DNA of 64,000 nucleotides from Rhodopseudomonas palustris JSC-3b (GCA_000504425.1 KI632513.1:3579974-3643973); one strand, 5' to 3'. Numbered from the stretch's first letter, positions 8,500 to 19,013 are shown. The notes: generated by a model not told the origin, from the letters alone. A program made the numbers and translations.

Positions 8500-10365
8500 A
8501 TGACGACGACCGATACCGCCCCGCAGATGCAACCGTTCCAGGCCGAAGTCGCCGAGCTTCTGAACCTGATGGTGCACTCGGTCTATTCGGAAACCGACAT
8601 CTTCCTGCGCGAGCTGATCTCCAACGCTTCCGACGCCCTCGACAAGCTGCGCTATGAGGCGATCGCCAAGCCGGAGCTGATGGAGAACGGCGGCGCGCCC
8701 AAAATTCAGATCGTGCCGCGCAAGGCGCCGGACACGCTGACCGTGATCGACAACGGCATCGGCATGGACCGCCAGGAGCTGATCGATCATCTCGGCACCA
8801 TCGCCAAATCGGGCACCAAATCGTTCCTGGCCAAGCTGACCGAGGCCAAGGACGGCGCCAATCTGATCGGCCAGTTCGGCGTCGGCTTCTATGCCGCGTT
8901 CATGGTCGCCGACCGGATCGTGGTGACCAGCCGCCGTGCCGGCTCCGACCAGGTATGGCGCTGGAGCTCCTCGGGCGGCGCCGGCTTCGAGATCGCGCAG
9001 GCCAGCGAAGAAGACGCCCAGCGCGTGGTGCGCGGCACCGAGATCGTGCTGCACCTCAAGCCCGATGCCGCCAAATATCTGGAAGCCTATCAGATCGAGC
9101 GCATCGTCACCGCCTATTCCGACAACATCCAGTTCCCGATCGAGCTGGTGCCGGAGGAGGGCGAGCCGCGCCAGATCAATTCGGCGAGCGCGCTGTGGCA
9201 GCGCTCCAAGTCGGAATTGTCGGCCGAGGATTATGCCCAAGCCTATAAGCAGATCGCGAACGCGTTCGACGAACCGGCGATGACGCTGCACTACCGCGCC
9301 GAGGGCCGTTACTCCTACGCGGTGCTGCTGTTTGCGCCCTCGACCAAGCCGTTCGACCTGTTCGAGCCGCAGCGCAAGGGCCGGGTCAAGCTCTATGTGC
9401 GCCGGGTCTACATTACCGACGATGCCGATCTTTTGCCGGGCTATCTGCGCTTCATCCGCGGCGTGATCGACAGCGAAGATCTGCCGCTCAACCTGTCGCG
9501 CGAGATGCTGCAGAACAATCCGCAGCTCGCCCAGATCCGCAAGGCGGTGACCAGCAAGGTGATCGGCGAGTTGGAGAGCCTGGCCGACAAGGATGCCGAC
9601 AACTTCGCCAAGATCTGGGACTCCTTCGGCCCGGTGATCAAGGAAGGTCTGTGGGAGGACTATGAGCGCCGCGACAAGCTGCTGGCGCTGTCGCGCTTCA
9701 CCACCACCAAGGGCGAGAACCGCACGCTCAAGCAGTATGTCGCTGAGCTGCGCGAGAACCAGACCGAGATCTATTATCTGGTCGGCGACTCGCTCGACCG
9801 GCTGAAGTCGAACCCGAAGCTGGAATCGGCGGCGGCGCGCGGCATCGAGGTGTTGCTGCTCACCGACCCGGTCGATGCGTTCTGGACCTCGGTGGCGCTC
9901 GAATACGAAGGCAAGCCGCTCAAGTCGCTGAGCCAGGGCGATGTCGATTTCGGCCTGATCCCGACCGTCGAGACCGACAAGGACGAGCCGGCCAAGACCG
10001 AGGAGACCGACGAGGCGCTGGTGATCGCCACCATCAAGGACGCGCTCGGCGAGCGCGTCGCCGATGTGCGCGCCTCGCAGCGGCTGACCTCGAGCGCCTC
10101 GTGTCTGGTGGCCGGTGGTCAGGGCCCGGACCGGGCGCTGGAGCGCATGCTGGCGCAGCAGAGCCGCGGCGGCGCGAGCAAGCCGATTTTGGAGGTCAAT
10201 CTGCGCCATCCGCTGGTGGCCGCGATCGGCCGGCCGGGCAACGCCGATGCCGCCGATCTGTCGCTGCTGCTGCTCGAGCAGGCGCAGATCCTCGACGGCG
10301 AGCTGCCGGATGATCCCGCCGGCTTTGCCGGCCGCGTCAACCGGCTGGTGCTGCGCGCGCTGTAA
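8500..10365 (+). CDS. htpG: Molecular chaperone HtpG (Hsp90)
   Basis: A 621-residue cytosolic Hsp90. The N-terminal GHKL ATPase shows [35 protein letters not shown] and [13 protein letters not shown]; the middle domain carries the catalytic-loop region [18 protein letters not shown]; the C-terminal dimerisation domain ends normally. Length and order match the family. It folds or remodels client proteins under stress with DnaK. A heat-shock type promoter precedes it and a strong intrinsic terminator follows, so it is transcribed alone. Confidence 0.97.
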   Translation: MTTTDTAPQMQPFQAEVAELLNLMVHSVYSETDIFLRELISNASDALDKLRYEAIAKPELMENGGAPKIQIVPRKAPDTLTVIDNGIGMDRQELIDHLGTIAKSGTKSFLAKLTEAKDGANLIGQFGVGFYAAFMVADRIVVTSRRAGSDQVWRWSSSGGAGFEIAQASEEDAQRVVRGTEIVLHLKPDAAKYLEAYQIERIVTAYSDNIQFPIELVPEEGEPRQINSASALWQRSKSELSAEDYAQAYKQIANAFDEPAMTLHYRAEGRYSYAVLLFAPSTKPFDLFEPQRKGRVKLYVRRVYITDDADLLPGYLRFIRGVIDSEDLPLNLSREMLQNNPQLAQIRKAVTSKVIGELESLADKDADNFAKIWDSFGPVIKEGLWEDYERRDKLLALSRFTTTKGENRTLKQYVAELRENQTEIYYLVGDSLDRLKSNPKLESAAARGIEVLLLTDPVDAFWTSVALEYEGKPLKSLSQGDVDFGLIPTVETDKDEPAKTEETDEALVIATIKDALGERVADVRASQRLTSSASCLVAGGQGPDRALERMLAQQSRGGASKPILEVNLRHPLVAAIGRPGNADAADLSLLLLEQAQILDGELPDDPAGFAGRVNRLVLRAL

Positions 10366-10380
10366 TTCAACACGGATCGA

Positions 10381-10410
10381 AAAGGGCGCCCAATGCGGCG
10401 CCCTTTTTTT
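10381..10410 (+). terminator. Intrinsic terminator of htpG
   Basis: A 10-bp perfect stem (10381-10390 with 10397-10406), a 6-base loop and a run of seven T to 10410, 15 bp past the htpG stop. Confidence 0.9.
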
Positions 10411-10626
10411 GAGTCGGTGCACAGCAGGGCGGCGAGCTGCGACGAATCCGCGCCGATGGTCGCTGTCGATTTGTCGCTTTCGACCGTGAAAGTCGCGCCC
10501 CGTGCCGGAACGCATGCTATTGACGAACAGACGTTTCCTGTTCGGGCATCTGCTGCGCCGAATTGACGTTTGACAGCCCTTCAAGGGTTTGTTTTCTCTC
10601 TAGTTCCCGACCCAGCAGGATGTCGA

Positions 10627-12021
10627 ATGCGCGAATTTCTGAGATCGAGCAGCAAATGGTGGCCGGGTACGATTCCGCTCGCCATTCTTTGGGGACTGGC
10701 CTGCTGGAATACCACCGCGCCGATCGAAGCCGATCTGGCGGCGCGCGCCAATGCCGCACTCAAGGACACCGTTTTGGACAAAACCCAGCTGATGGTGGCT
10801 GGGCGTGACGTCACCTTCCGGGCCGAAGCGTTCTCCGAACAAGGACGCAGCGCCGCGGTGGCGACCATCGAAGCGGTGCCGGGTGTGCGACTGGTCAATG
10901 ACGAGACCAAACTGGTGGCGGAAGCCGTGCCCTATGTCTGGTCGGTGGAGCGCGACGTGGTGCGGGTCACGCTCGGCGGCAATACGCCGCTGCCGGCGAT
11001 CAAGGCCAAGCTGCTCGATGCGGCGCGCAACAGCCTCGGCGGCGTCGAAATCGCCGACCGGATGTCGCTGTCGCGCGGCGCGCCGAACCGTTTCGACGCC
11101 GCGGCATTGCTGCTGGTCGATCAGATCAGCCGGCTCAAGGACGGCAAGATCACCCTGACCGATACCAAGGTGACGCTGTCCGGCATGGCGCGCGAACTCG
11201 GCGGCAGCGAAGCGATTGCCGCGGCGCTGAAAAATCTGCCCGAAGGGTTCTCGGTCGCCAGCAACGACATCAAGTCGCCGCCTTACGTGTTCCAGGCGGT
11301 CAAGGACCCGGTGGCGCTGACCCTGACGCTGACCGGCTATGTGCCGGACAATGCCGTCCATGCTGCGCTGGCGGCCGCCGCCGGCCGGCAATTCGTCGGC
11401 GACAACATCGTCGATAACCTCAAGGCCAGCGTCGGTGCGCCGCAGGGCTTTTCCAATGCGGTGGTGATGGCGCTTGGCGCGCTGTCGCGGCTGTCCACCG
11501 GCTCGCTGGTGGTCACCGACCGCTCGATCCGCCTCAGCGGCCACGCGCTGTTCGAGCAGGCGGTCGGGCAGATCCGCACCGGCCTGTCCAAGGAGCTGCC
11601 GCAGGGCTGGCAGTCGCAGGTCGAGGTCGCGGTCAAGCCGGCGGCGGCGTCGGTCGATCCGACCGTGTGCCAGCAATTGTTCTCGGACCTGCTCGGCAAG
11701 GGCAAGATCCGCTTCGAATCCGGCAAGGCCAATATCGATCCGGACTCGGTCGGCCTGCTCGACCGGCTGACCGAAACCGCGATGCGTTGCCCAAGCTCGG
11801 TGATCGAGGTCGCCGGCCACACCGATGGCGATGGCGAGGCCGCGTCCAACCAGGCGCTGTCGGAGCGCCGCGCCCAGGCGGTGGTTGATTACATGGTCAA
11901 GGCCGGGCTGCCGGCGGAGCGCTTCCGGCCGGTCGGCTATGGCAGCACCCAGCCGGTGGCGGCCAACGACAATGAAGACGGCAAGGCGCAGAACCGCCGT
12001 ATCGAATTCACGGTGAGGTAG
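10627..12021 (+). CDS. OmpA family protein with N-terminal membrane anchor
   Basis: A 464-residue envelope protein. A hydrophobic segment (about residues 10-25, PGTIPLAILWGLACW) anchors it. About 280 residues of repeated beta-alpha units follow, each with a VTLSG/ITLTDTKVTLSG-like strand, resembling BON-type modules. A C-terminal OmpA peptidoglycan-binding domain follows: IRFESGKANID, VAGHTDGDGE, SERRAQAVVDYM and NRRIEFTV. ATG at 10627 has AGGA six bases upstream; an earlier in-frame start lacks an SD. The layout is like that of ArfA-type proteins and probably ties the membrane to the cell wall. A small membrane protein gene follows after 5 bp. Confidence 0.85.
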   Translation: MREFLRSSSKWWPGTIPLAILWGLACWNTTAPIEADLAARANAALKDTVLDKTQLMVAGRDVTFRAEAFSEQGRSAAVATIEAVPGVRLVNDETKLVAEAVPYVWSVERDVVRVTLGGNTPLPAIKAKLLDAARNSLGGVEIADRMSLSRGAPNRFDAAALLLVDQISRLKDGKITLTDTKVTLSGMARELGGSEAIAAALKNLPEGFSVASNDIKSPPYVFQAVKDPVALTLTLTGYVPDNAVHAALAAAAGRQFVGDNIVDNLKASVGAPQGFSNAVVMALGALSRLSTGSLVVTDRSIRLSGHALFEQAVGQIRTGLSKELPQGWQSQVEVAVKPAAASVDPTVCQQLFSDLLGKGKIRFESGKANIDPDSVGLLDRLTETAMRCPSSVIEVAGHTDGDGEAASNQALSERRAQAVVDYMVKAGLPAERFRPVGYGSTQPVAANDNEDGKAQNRRIEFTVR

Positions 12022-12026
12022 CGGCG

Positions 12027-12323
12027 ATGGTCACACTGGCGACATTCTCCTGGAGCTGGCTGCTCGGTGCGGCGGTGCTCGGCTTCGGCATGGGCTGGAT
12101 CGCGGTGGTGCATCGCGGCCGCGGCGTCTCGAAGACTGCGGCAATTTGGCTCGGTGCGGCCGGCGCGCTGCTGCTGGCCTTGGCGCTGGCGAGGTTGGTG
12201 CCGGGCCGCTTTGGTTATTGGCTCGATCTCGGCCTAATGATGCTGGCGGTCTATCTGGCTGGCTGTGCGGTCGGCTCCTGGCTGCGCCATCTGGTGGTGT
12301 CGCGTCATTCGCCGGTCACATGA
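12027..12323 (+). CDS. Small three-helix membrane protein
   Basis: A 98-residue, highly hydrophobic protein with three predicted helices at about 8-26, 38-58 and 68-90, with no domain I recognise. It starts 5 bp after the OmpA-family gene, so the two are translationally coupled and may form an envelope complex. No signal peptide beyond the first helix; no catalytic residues visible. Confidence 0.75.
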   Translation: MVTLATFSWSWLLGAAVLGFGMGWIAVVHRGRGVSKTAAIWLGAAGALLLALALARLVPGRFGYWLDLGLMMLAVYLAGCAVGSWLRHLVVSRHSPVT

Positions 12324-12530
12324 GCGCGGGACGGTGCACCAGCGCGTTCGCGGGGCGGTAACGCATGACTGCAACGGGACGGTCGATTACGCTTTGTTGT
12401 TGGAAGGAGCGCATTGTTGACCGGACTGGCTGATTTCCACCTTGCCCGGAAACGCGCTACCAACCGGATGAGGCTCAAAACTGATCCGAACGGCCCGGTC
12501 GCCGCTAGTGGACGCGCATTCGAGGTCTAG

Positions 12531-13565
12531 ATGCTGGAAGCATTACGCAGGGCGATCTCGTTTCTGCGACAGAAGCAAATCCTGCACAAACTCGGCTTTG
12601 TGGTCAGTGCCGCTGTTATTGTGACTGCCTGCTATGTTTTGTTTCACATGCTCCGCGACATCAACTTTGACGATGTCGTGCACGCCGTCCGGCAGACCGA
12701 GCCCAGTTCGGTAGCGCTCGCGGCCCTGTTCGTCGCCGCCGGCTATTTCACCCTGACCTTCTACGATCTATTCGCGGTGCGGACCATCGGTCGCAGCGAT
12801 GTGCCCTATCGCATCACCGCACTGGCCGGCTTCACCAGCTATTCGATCGGCCACAATGTCGGCGCCAGCGTGTTCACCGGCGGCGCGGTGCGCTATCGCA
12901 TCTATTCGGCCTGGGGGCTCGACGCCGTCGATGTCGCCAAAGTGTGCTTTCTGGCTGGCCTGACCTTCTGGCTCGGCAATGCCGCCGTGCTCGGCATCGG
13001 CATCGCCTATCATCCCGAGGCGGCGTCAGCGATCGACCAGCTGCCGCCGGCCGTCAACCGCATTGCCGCGATCACCATCCTGGTCGGGCTGGCGGTCTAT
13101 GTGATCTGGGTCTCGGTGAAGCCGCGCTGTTTCGGCCGCGGCAACTGGACCGTGACGCTGCCGGGCTGCTCATTGACGCTGCTGCAGATCGCGATCGGCA
13201 TCGTCGATCTCGGCTTCTGCGCCTTGGCCATGTATGTGCTGGTGCCGGATGAGCCGGATGTCGGCTTCGTGGTGGTGGCCGTGATCTTCGTCTCGGCGAC
13301 GCTGCTCGGCTTTGCCAGTCACTCCCCGGGCGGTCTTGGCGTGTTCGACGCCGCGATGCTGGTCGGCCTGTGGCAGATGGACAAGGAAGAGCTGCTGGCC
13401 GGCATGCTGCTGTTCCGCATGCTCTATTACGTGACCCCGTTCGTGATCTCGGTGATGATCCTCGCGGTGCGCGAAGTGATCATCTGGGCGCGCTCGAAGC
13501 GGCTGCGCAAGATGACGACATTGATCGAGGGCCAGCCGGCCCGTGAAGACGTGTCGCCCGGCTAG
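12531..13565 (+). CDS. UPF0104/lysylphosphatidylglycerol synthase-like membrane protein
   Basis: A 344-residue protein with about eight helices and the LPG_synthase_TM (UPF0104) signatures FTSYSIGHNVGASVFTGGAV near residue 103 and ASHSPGGLGVFDAAML near residue 262. Proteins of this type are flippase-like or the membrane half of MprF; here the soluble aminoacyl-transferase domain is missing, so lysinylation is not implied. The gene sits just before phoR (31 bp), and the two may share a transcript. Start ATG at 12531 follows GAGG. Confidence 0.8.
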   Translation: MLEALRRAISFLRQKQILHKLGFVVSAAVIVTACYVLFHMLRDINFDDVVHAVRQTEPSSVALAALFVAAGYFTLTFYDLFAVRTIGRSDVPYRITALAGFTSYSIGHNVGASVFTGGAVRYRIYSAWGLDAVDVAKVCFLAGLTFWLGNAAVLGIGIAYHPEAASAIDQLPPAVNRIAAITILVGLAVYVIWVSVKPRCFGRGNWTVTLPGCSLTLLQIAIGIVDLGFCALAMYVLVPDEPDVGFVVVAVIFVSATLLGFASHSPGGLGVFDAAMLVGLWQMDKEELLAGMLLFRMLYYVTPFVISVMILAVREVIIWARSKRLRKMTTLIEGQPAREDVSPG

Positions 13566-13596
13566 CGCTGGGCTCACGCCCGACAGGATTTTTTCG

Positions 13597-14937
13597 ATGA
13601 GCCAACAGTCATTGCCCGTGCCGATCAACGCGCCCTGGACGCGGCAATGGGCCGACCGGCTGCGCAATGCCGCGATCATTCTGCTCGCCGCCGCATTCGT
13701 GTTCACCGCGCTGTGGCTGTTTGCCGGCCTGACGCCGGGACGCGCGGTGATGGGCTTTTTGTGCATCGTCGCCGCCGCGCTGGTGCCCTGGCGGCTGCGT
13801 GAAGCCATTGCCGCACGTGAGGAGCAGCTCGGCGTCAATCCGGTGCAATTGCCGGTGGTGCGCGCGGTGGTGGCCGGCATGCCGGACCCGGCGGTGCTGC
13901 TCGATCGCGCCGGCCGGGTGCTGCATCTCAACAGCGCGGCGGCGCAGCTGGTGCCGGCGCTGCGGGTCAACGAGCTGGCGCAGTTTGCGCTGCGCTCGCC
14001 GGAATTCGTCACCGCGCTGCGCGAGGCGATTGCCACCGCGCAGCCGCGCCGCGCCGCCTATGCCGATCACGTGCCGGTCAACCGGCTGCTCGAGCTGATC
14101 ATCTCGCCAATCGCAGTGCCGACCGCGTTCGACGGCATCGATCACTGCATGCTGATGACGTTCCACGATCTGACGCCGCTGCGCCGGGTCGAGGAAATGC
14201 GCGCCGACTTCGTCGCCAATGCCAGCCATGAATTGCGCACGCCGCTGGCGGCTTTGTCCGGCTTCATCGACACCTTGCAGGGGCCGGCGCGCGACGACGC
14301 CAAGGCGCGCGAGCGCTTCCTCGGCATCATGCAGACCCAGGCGCGGCGCATGGCGCGGCTGATCGACGATCTGTTGTCGCTGTCGCGGGTGGAATTGTCG
14401 GTTCATGTCCGCCCGGAAGCGCGCGTCGATATTGCGCCGCTGGTGCGGCAGGTGATCGAAGGGCTGGAGCCGCTCGCCAAGGAGCGCCAAGTGGCGATCG
14501 AGCTGGATTTGCAGGTCGAGGCCGCCCCCATTGCAGGCGACCGCGAGGAACTGCTGCGGGTGTTCGAAAACCTGATCGAGAACGCGCTGAAATACGGCGC
14601 CTCCGGCGGCCGGGTGGTGGTGTCGCTGACGAAAAGCGCGGCTGCCGATGGCAGCGCGGAATTCCGGTTCAGCGTCCGCGATTTCGGCCCGGGGATCGCC
14701 CCGGAGCACCTGCCGCGGCTCACCGAACGGTTTTATCGGGTCGATGTCGGCGACAGCCGCGCCCAGGGCGGCACCGGGCTTGGGCTGTCGCTGGTCAAGC
14801 ATATCGTCAACCGCCATCGCGGCCGGCTCTTGATCGAAAGCACTTTTGGCAAGGGCGCGGTTTTCACCGCCTGCCTGCCCTCGCAGAAGTCCGAGGTCGA
14901 GCCTGTAAAGCCGAACGTTGTCAATGGTTTGTCATAG
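13597..14937 (+). CDS. phoR: Phosphate regulon sensor kinase PhoR
   Basis: A 446-residue kinase: two adjacent helices at about 24-64, a PAS-like domain at about 90-195, the dimerisation domain with H211 in ANASHELRTPLAAL, and an ATPase domain with N box LIENALKYGASG, FGPGI and GGTGLGLSLVKH. No large periplasmic domain, as in PhoR proteins that sense through the Pst transporter and PhoU. ATG at 13597 follows AGGAT; the frame upstream overlaps the previous gene. It precedes pstSCAB-phoU-phoB, and its 3' end overlaps the first Pho box, so phoR itself is read separately from the pst operon. Confidence 0.93.
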   Translation: MSQQSLPVPINAPWTRQWADRLRNAAIILLAAAFVFTALWLFAGLTPGRAVMGFLCIVAAALVPWRLREAIAAREEQLGVNPVQLPVVRAVVAGMPDPAVLLDRAGRVLHLNSAAAQLVPALRVNELAQFALRSPEFVTALREAIATAQPRRAAYADHVPVNRLLELIISPIAVPTAFDGIDHCMLMTFHDLTPLRRVEEMRADFVANASHELRTPLAALSGFIDTLQGPARDDAKARERFLGIMQTQARRMARLIDDLLSLSRVELSVHVRPEARVDIAPLVRQVIEGLEPLAKERQVAIELDLQVEAAPIAGDREELLRVFENLIENALKYGASGGRVVVSLTKSAAADGSAEFRFSVRDFGPGIAPEHLPRLTERFYRVDVGDSRAQGGTGLGLSLVKHIVNRHRGRLLIESTFGKGAVFTACLPSQKSEVEPVKPNVVNGLS

Positions 14938-14963
14938 TCATAGGACTGTCATCAAACCCTCAT
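14918..14963 (+). promoter_or_regulatory. Two tandem Pho boxes upstream of pstS
   Basis: Box 1, TTGTCAAtggtTTGTCAT at 14918-14935, and box 2, CTGTCATcaaaCCCTCAT at 14946-14963, each two 7-base repeats at an 11-bp period, close to the PhoB consensus. Box 1 overlaps the phoR stop codon. They place the pst operon under PhoB activation in phosphate limitation; box 2 would replace the -35 element. Confidence 0.88.
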
Positions 14964-15049
14964 AAAAGGTCAACCAGCCGCTCCTAGAGGGGGCGCAGTA
15001 AGCGCAATCGGGCGCGCTCCAGCGCTTCGCTTACCAATGGAGACCTCCG

Positions 15050-16063
15050 ATGAATTTCTTCAAAGCTATCGTCGCTGCGGGCGTGATCGCCGCCACGACG
15101 TCGGCTTACGCCGCCGATATCACGGGTGCGGGGGCGACCTTCCCGTTCCCGATCTACTCCAAGTGGGCGGACGCCTATAAGAAAGAAACCGGCAACGGCC
15201 TGAACTACCAGTCGATCGGCTCGGGTGCCGGCACCAAGCAGATCATCGCCAAGACCGTGACCTTCGGCGCCACCGACGCGCCGCTCAAGCCCGAGCAGCT
15301 TGAGAAGGAAGGTCTGGTGCAGTGGCCGCAGGTGATGGGCGCGATCGTCCCGGTGGTCAATCTCGACGGCATCAAGCCGGGTGAGCTGGTGCTGTCCGGC
15401 GAAGCGCTGGCCGACATCTATCTCGGCAAGATTACCAAGTGGAACGACCCGGCGCTGACCAAGCTCAATCCGAGCCTGAAGCTGCCGGCCGAGGCGATCA
15501 CCGTGGTGCGCCGTTCGGACGGTTCGGGCACCACCTTCAACTTCACCGACTATCTGTCCAAGACCAGCGCCGACTGGAAGGCCAAGGTTGGTCCGGGCGC
15601 GGCGGCGGTCGAATGGCCGGTTGGCGTCGGTGCCAAGGGCAACGAAGGCGTTGCCGGCAACATCAGCCAGACCAAGAACGCGATCGGCTATGTCGAATAC
15701 GCCTACGCCAAGCAGAACAAGCTGACCTACGCCGCCTTGATCAACAAGGAAGGCAAGACCGTGCAGCCGACCATGGCTTCGTTCCAGGCGGCCGCTTCCA
15801 ACGCCGATTGGAGCAAGGCTCCGGGCTACTACGTGATCCTCACCAACCAGCCCGGTGAAGCGTCCTGGCCGATCACCGCCGCGACCTTCATCCTGATGCA
15901 CAAGGAGCCGGTCGATAAGGCGGCGTCCGCCGAAGCCATCAAGTTCTTCAAGTGGGCGTTCGAGAAGGGCGACAAGATGGCCGAGGAACTCGACTACATC
16001 CCGATGCCGGAAGCCGTGGTCAAGCAGATCGAAAAGACCTGGTCGGCCGACATCAAGAGCTAA
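15050..16063 (+). CDS. pstS: Periplasmic phosphate-binding protein PstS
   Basis: A 337-residue binding protein with a signal peptide cleaved after AYA near residue 21, then the start of the mature protein [19 protein letters not shown]. The phosphate-contact motifs are [18 protein letters not shown] and [17 protein letters not shown]. It delivers phosphate to the PstCA channel. It is the first gene of the operon behind the Pho boxes. The 230-bp gap to pstC holds a hairpin and tandem repeats, a usual way to make PstS in excess over the membrane subunits. Confidence 0.97.
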   Translation: MNFFKAIVAAGVIAATTSAYAADITGAGATFPFPIYSKWADAYKKETGNGLNYQSIGSGAGTKQIIAKTVTFGATDAPLKPEQLEKEGLVQWPQVMGAIVPVVNLDGIKPGELVLSGEALADIYLGKITKWNDPALTKLNPSLKLPAEAITVVRRSDGSGTTFNFTDYLSKTSADWKAKVGPGAAAVEWPVGVGAKGNEGVAGNISQTKNAIGYVEYAYAKQNKLTYAALINKEGKTVQPTMASFQAAASNADWSKAPGYYVILTNQPGEASWPITAATFILMHKEPVDKAASAEAIKFFKWAFEKGDKMAEELDYIPMPEAVVKQIEKTWSADIKS

Positions 16064-16077
16064 CCTGTATGACAGCG

Positions 16078-16108
16078 TCCGGGGTCGCGGTGCGGCCGCG
16101 ATCCCGGA
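16078..16108 (+). terminator. Hairpin after pstS, likely partial terminator
   Basis: A 13-bp stem with one G.T pair (16078-16090 with 16096-16108) and a 5-base loop, 14 bp after the pstS stop. There is no T-run, so it probably stabilises the pstS message or gives partial read-through to pstC. Confidence 0.55.
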
Positions 16109-16130
16109 CCACCAAGTTCTGAAGCACGCC

Positions 16131-16186
16131 TGGCCCGACACACATGGCCCGATACACATGGCCCGATCCGTATGGCCCGAGCCGGC
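16131..16186 (+). repeat. Four 14-bp tandem repeats
   Basis: Four head-to-tail units of 14 bp sharing TGGCCCGA, starting at 16131, 16145, 16159 and 16173 (unit 2 is tggcccgatacaca). They lie in the pstS-pstC gap. Confidence 0.85.
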
Positions 16187-16293
16187 AGCTTCCATCAATC
16201 GGTCGGGTCAGCAAGACCGCGGTCCGGGGTTCGCGCGTTGAGCTAACCGCCCGGAACATGCGTCCCGCTCAGAATTGCCCGTAAGGGACGCCA

Positions 16294-17340
16294 ATGAGCA
16301 CTTTATTGAGCAATCACGTGAATGGCAGCAAGGGGGCTGGCGTGGCAGACATGGCCGTCGAAGGCGCATCCATCGATAGCGCCGGTCCATTTGACCGCGC
16401 CAAGGCGCTGAGCGCCTTCAAGCTGGGCGATACCGCCTTTTATTGGATCACGCGCGCCTGCGCGATCTCGGTGCTGCTGATCCTGGGCGGCATCATCCTG
16501 TCGCTGATCATCGGCGCCTGGCCCGCGATCGCCGAATACGGTTTGTCGTTCCTGACCACCCAGCGCTGGGCACCCGCGGCCGATCCGCCGGTGCTGGGCG
16601 CGCTCGGCCCGATCTATGGCACGCTGATCACCTCGATCATCGCCATGGTGATCGCGATCCCGGTCGGGCTCGGCATCGCGATCTTCCTGACCGAATTGTG
16701 CCCGATCTGGCTGCGCCGACCGATTGGCCTGGCGATCGAGCTGCTGGCCGGCATTCCGTCGATCATCTACGGCATGTGGGGCTTCTTCGTGCTCGGCCCG
16801 TTCCTGGCCAATCACTTCCAGCCGCTGATGATCAGCCTGTTTGATGGCGTGCCGGTGCTCGGCACCATCTTCGCCGGTCCGCCGTCCTATCTCAGCCTGT
16901 TCAATGCCGCGCTGATCCTGGCGATCATGGTGCTGCCGTTCATCACCGCGATCTCGGTCGACGTGTTCAAGACCGTGCCGCCGGTGCTGAAAGAGGCGGC
17001 CTATGGGCTCGGCTGCACCACCTGGGAAGTGGTGCGCAATGTGGTGATCCCCTACACGCGGGTCGGGGTGATCGGCGGCATCATGCTCGGCCTTGGCCGC
17101 GCGCTCGGCGAAACCATGGCCGTGACCTTCATCATCGGCAATTCGTTCCGGATTCAGTCCTCGGTGTTTGCACCGGGCACCACGATCTCCGCGGCGATCG
17201 CCTCGGAATTCGCCGAGAGCGACGGCCTGCACCAATCCGGCCTGATCCTGCTCGGCCTGCTGCTGTTCGTACTGACCTTCTTCGTGCTGGCCTCCGCGCG
17301 GCTGATGCTGCGCCGCCTGGAAATGAAGGCGGGGAAATAA
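16294..17340 (+). CDS. pstC: Phosphate ABC transporter permease PstC
   Basis: A 348-residue permease, six predicted helices, with the binding-protein-dependent transport EAA loop EAAYGLGCTTWEVVRNVVIP near residue 230 and GLGRALGETMAVTFIIG after it. The N-terminus has about 45 non-membrane residues and contains another possible start (ATG at 16351). With PstA it forms the channel of the PstSCAB high-affinity phosphate importer in the inner membrane. pstA follows after 3 bp. Confidence 0.95.
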   Translation: MSTLLSNHVNGSKGAGVADMAVEGASIDSAGPFDRAKALSAFKLGDTAFYWITRACAISVLLILGGIILSLIIGAWPAIAEYGLSFLTTQRWAPAADPPVLGALGPIYGTLITSIIAMVIAIPVGLGIAIFLTELCPIWLRRPIGLAIELLAGIPSIIYGMWGFFVLGPFLANHFQPLMISLFDGVPVLGTIFAGPPSYLSLFNAALILAIMVLPFITAISVDVFKTVPPVLKEAAYGLGCTTWEVVRNVVIPYTRVGVIGGIMLGLGRALGETMAVTFIIGNSFRIQSSVFAPGTTISAAIASEFAESDGLHQSGLILLGLLLFVLTFFVLASARLMLRRLEMKAGK

Positions 17341-17343
17341 CCG

Positions 17344-18189
17344 ATGAACCCGATCTATCGCAAACGCCGCCGCAACGACGTCGTCATCCGGGTGCTGTGC
17401 TTTGCCGCCGCCGCGTTCGGCGTCACCTGGCTGGCGCTGATCCTGTTCACGCTGTTCTTCAACGGCGTGGCCGGCATCAACTGGCAGGTGTTTTCGCACA
17501 ACACGCCGCCGCCCGGTTCCAATGAAGGCGGCCTGCTCAATGCCATTGTCGGTTCCGCGATCATGACCGCGATCGGCGTCGGCATCGGCGCGCCGCTCGG
17601 GCTGTTCGCCGGCACCTACCTCGCCGAATATGGCCGCCACGACAAGATCACCTCGGTGATCCGCTTCATCAACGACATCCTGCTGAGCGCGCCGTCGATC
17701 ATCATCGGTCTGTTCATCTATGGCGCGGTGGTGGTGCCGATGGGCGGCTTCTCCGCTCTGGCTGGCGCGCTGGCGCTGGCGGTGATCGTGATCCCGGTGG
17801 TGGTGCGCACCACCGAAGACATGCTGCTGCTGGTGCCGAGTTCGCTGCGCGAGGCGGCCACCGCGCTCGGCCTGCCGCGTTCGCTGGTGATCAAGCGCGT
17901 CGCCTATCGCGCCGCCCGCGCCGGCCTGATCACCGGCGTGCTGCTCGCCACCGCCCGCGTCGCCGGTGAAACCGCGCCGCTGCTGTTCACCGCGCTCAGC
18001 AACCAGTTCTTCAGCCTGGACATGACCAAGACCATGGCCAACCTGCCGGTGACCATCAACAATTTCGTCCAGAGCCCCTATGTCTATTGGAAGCAGCTGG
18101 CCTGGACCGGAGCTTTGATCATCACCCTGACCGTGTTGGCGCTCAACATCAGTGCGCGCATTCTGGGCGCCGAGAGGACTGCGAAATGA
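17344..18189 (+). CDS. pstA: Phosphate ABC transporter permease PstA
   Basis: A 281-residue permease with six predicted helices and the EAA loop [18 protein letters not shown], then [15 protein letters not shown]. It pairs with PstC to form the phosphate channel. It starts 3 bp after pstC and its stop overlaps the pstB start (ATGA). Confidence 0.95.
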   Translation: MNPIYRKRRRNDVVIRVLCFAAAAFGVTWLALILFTLFFNGVAGINWQVFSHNTPPPGSNEGGLLNAIVGSAIMTAIGVGIGAPLGLFAGTYLAEYGRHDKITSVIRFINDILLSAPSIIIGLFIYGAVVVPMGGFSALAGALALAVIVIPVVVRTTEDMLLLVPSSLREAATALGLPRSLVIKRVAYRAARAGLITGVLLATARVAGETAPLLFTALSNQFFSLDMTKTMANLPVTINNFVQSPYVYWKQLAWTGALIITLTVLALNISARILGAERTAK

Positions 18190-19013
18190 GCGAGATAACG
18201 ATTGCCACCAGCGTACCCGGCGTTGCGCCGCTGCCGTCCGGCGCGGCCGCGCAGCCGGAGCGCGCCAAGATCTCGGTTCGCGAACTCGATTTCTATTATG
18301 GCGACAACCACGCGCTGAAGAACATCAACCTCAATCTGGCGACCAACCGCGTCACCGCGTTCATCGGCCCGTCGGGCTGCGGAAAATCGACGCTGCTGCG
18401 CGTGTTCAACCGCATGTACGATCTCTATCCGGGGCAGCGCGCCACCGGCCAGGTGATCCTCGACAATCAGAACGTGCTCGACGCCAAGCTCGATCTCAAT
18501 CTGCTGCGCGCCCGAGTCGGCATGGTGTTCCAGAAACCGACCCCGTTCCCGATGACCATCTATGAGAACATCGCGTTCGGCATTCGCTTGTACGAAAAGC
18601 TGTCCAAGGCGGAGATGGATCACCGCGTCGAGAAGGCGCTGCGCGGCGGCGCGCTGTGGAACGAGGTCAAGGACAAGCTCAACGATTCCGGGCTCAGCCT
18701 GTCGGGCGGTCAGCAGCAGCGGCTGTGCATCGCGCGCACCATTGCGGTGCGGCCGGAAGTGATCCTGTTCGACGAACCCTGTTCGGCGCTCGACCCAATC
18801 TCGACAGCGAAAATTGAAGAACTGATCGACGAATTGAAAGAGAACTACACGATCGCGATCGTCACGCACAACATGCAGCAGGCCGCCCGCGTGTCCGATT
18901 ATACGGCCTTCATGTATCTTGGAGAGTTGATCGAATTCGGTGAGACCAACCGGATTTTCACCTCGCCGAGCGATCGCCGCACCCAGGACTATATCACCGG
19001 CCGGTTCGGCTGA
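18186..19013 (+). CDS. pstB: Phosphate ABC transporter ATPase PstB
   Basis: A 275-residue ATPase with Walker [11 protein letters not shown]-loop [11 protein letters not shown], signature [13 protein letters not shown], Walker [14 protein letters not shown] and the switch histidine in [14 protein letters not shown]. It powers phosphate uptake and is part of the PhoR signalling complex. The start at 18186 gives a 4-bp overlap with pstA. The first 30 residues are a non-conserved leader ([19 protein letters not shown]). Confidence 0.96.
   Translation: MSEITIATSVPGVAPLPSGAAAQPERAKISVRELDFYYGDNHALKNINLNLATNRVTAFIGPSGCGKSTLLRVFNRMYDLYPGQRATGQVILDNQNVLDAKLDLNLLRARVGMVFQKPTPFPMTIYENIAFGIRLYEKLSKAEMDHRVEKALRGGALWNEVKDKLNDSGLSLSGGQQQRLCIARTIAVRPEVILFDEPCSALDPISTAKIEELIDELKENYTIAIVTHNMQQAARVSDYTAFMYLGELIEFGETNRIFTSPSDRRTQDYITGRFG

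Noticed and set aside
10507..10535. GGAAC and CGTT pair before the OmpA-domain gene
   Set aside because: The spacer is 20 bases; EcfG promoters need 16-17 (rarely 18).
8254..10584. Long minus-strand open frame across htpG
   Set aside because: It is antisense to a clearly recognised gene and only reflects G+C-rich codon bias; no domain or SD.
16303..17640. Minus-strand frame across pstC/pstA
   Set aside because: Gln/His/Asp-rich shadow of two membrane genes; no start signal.
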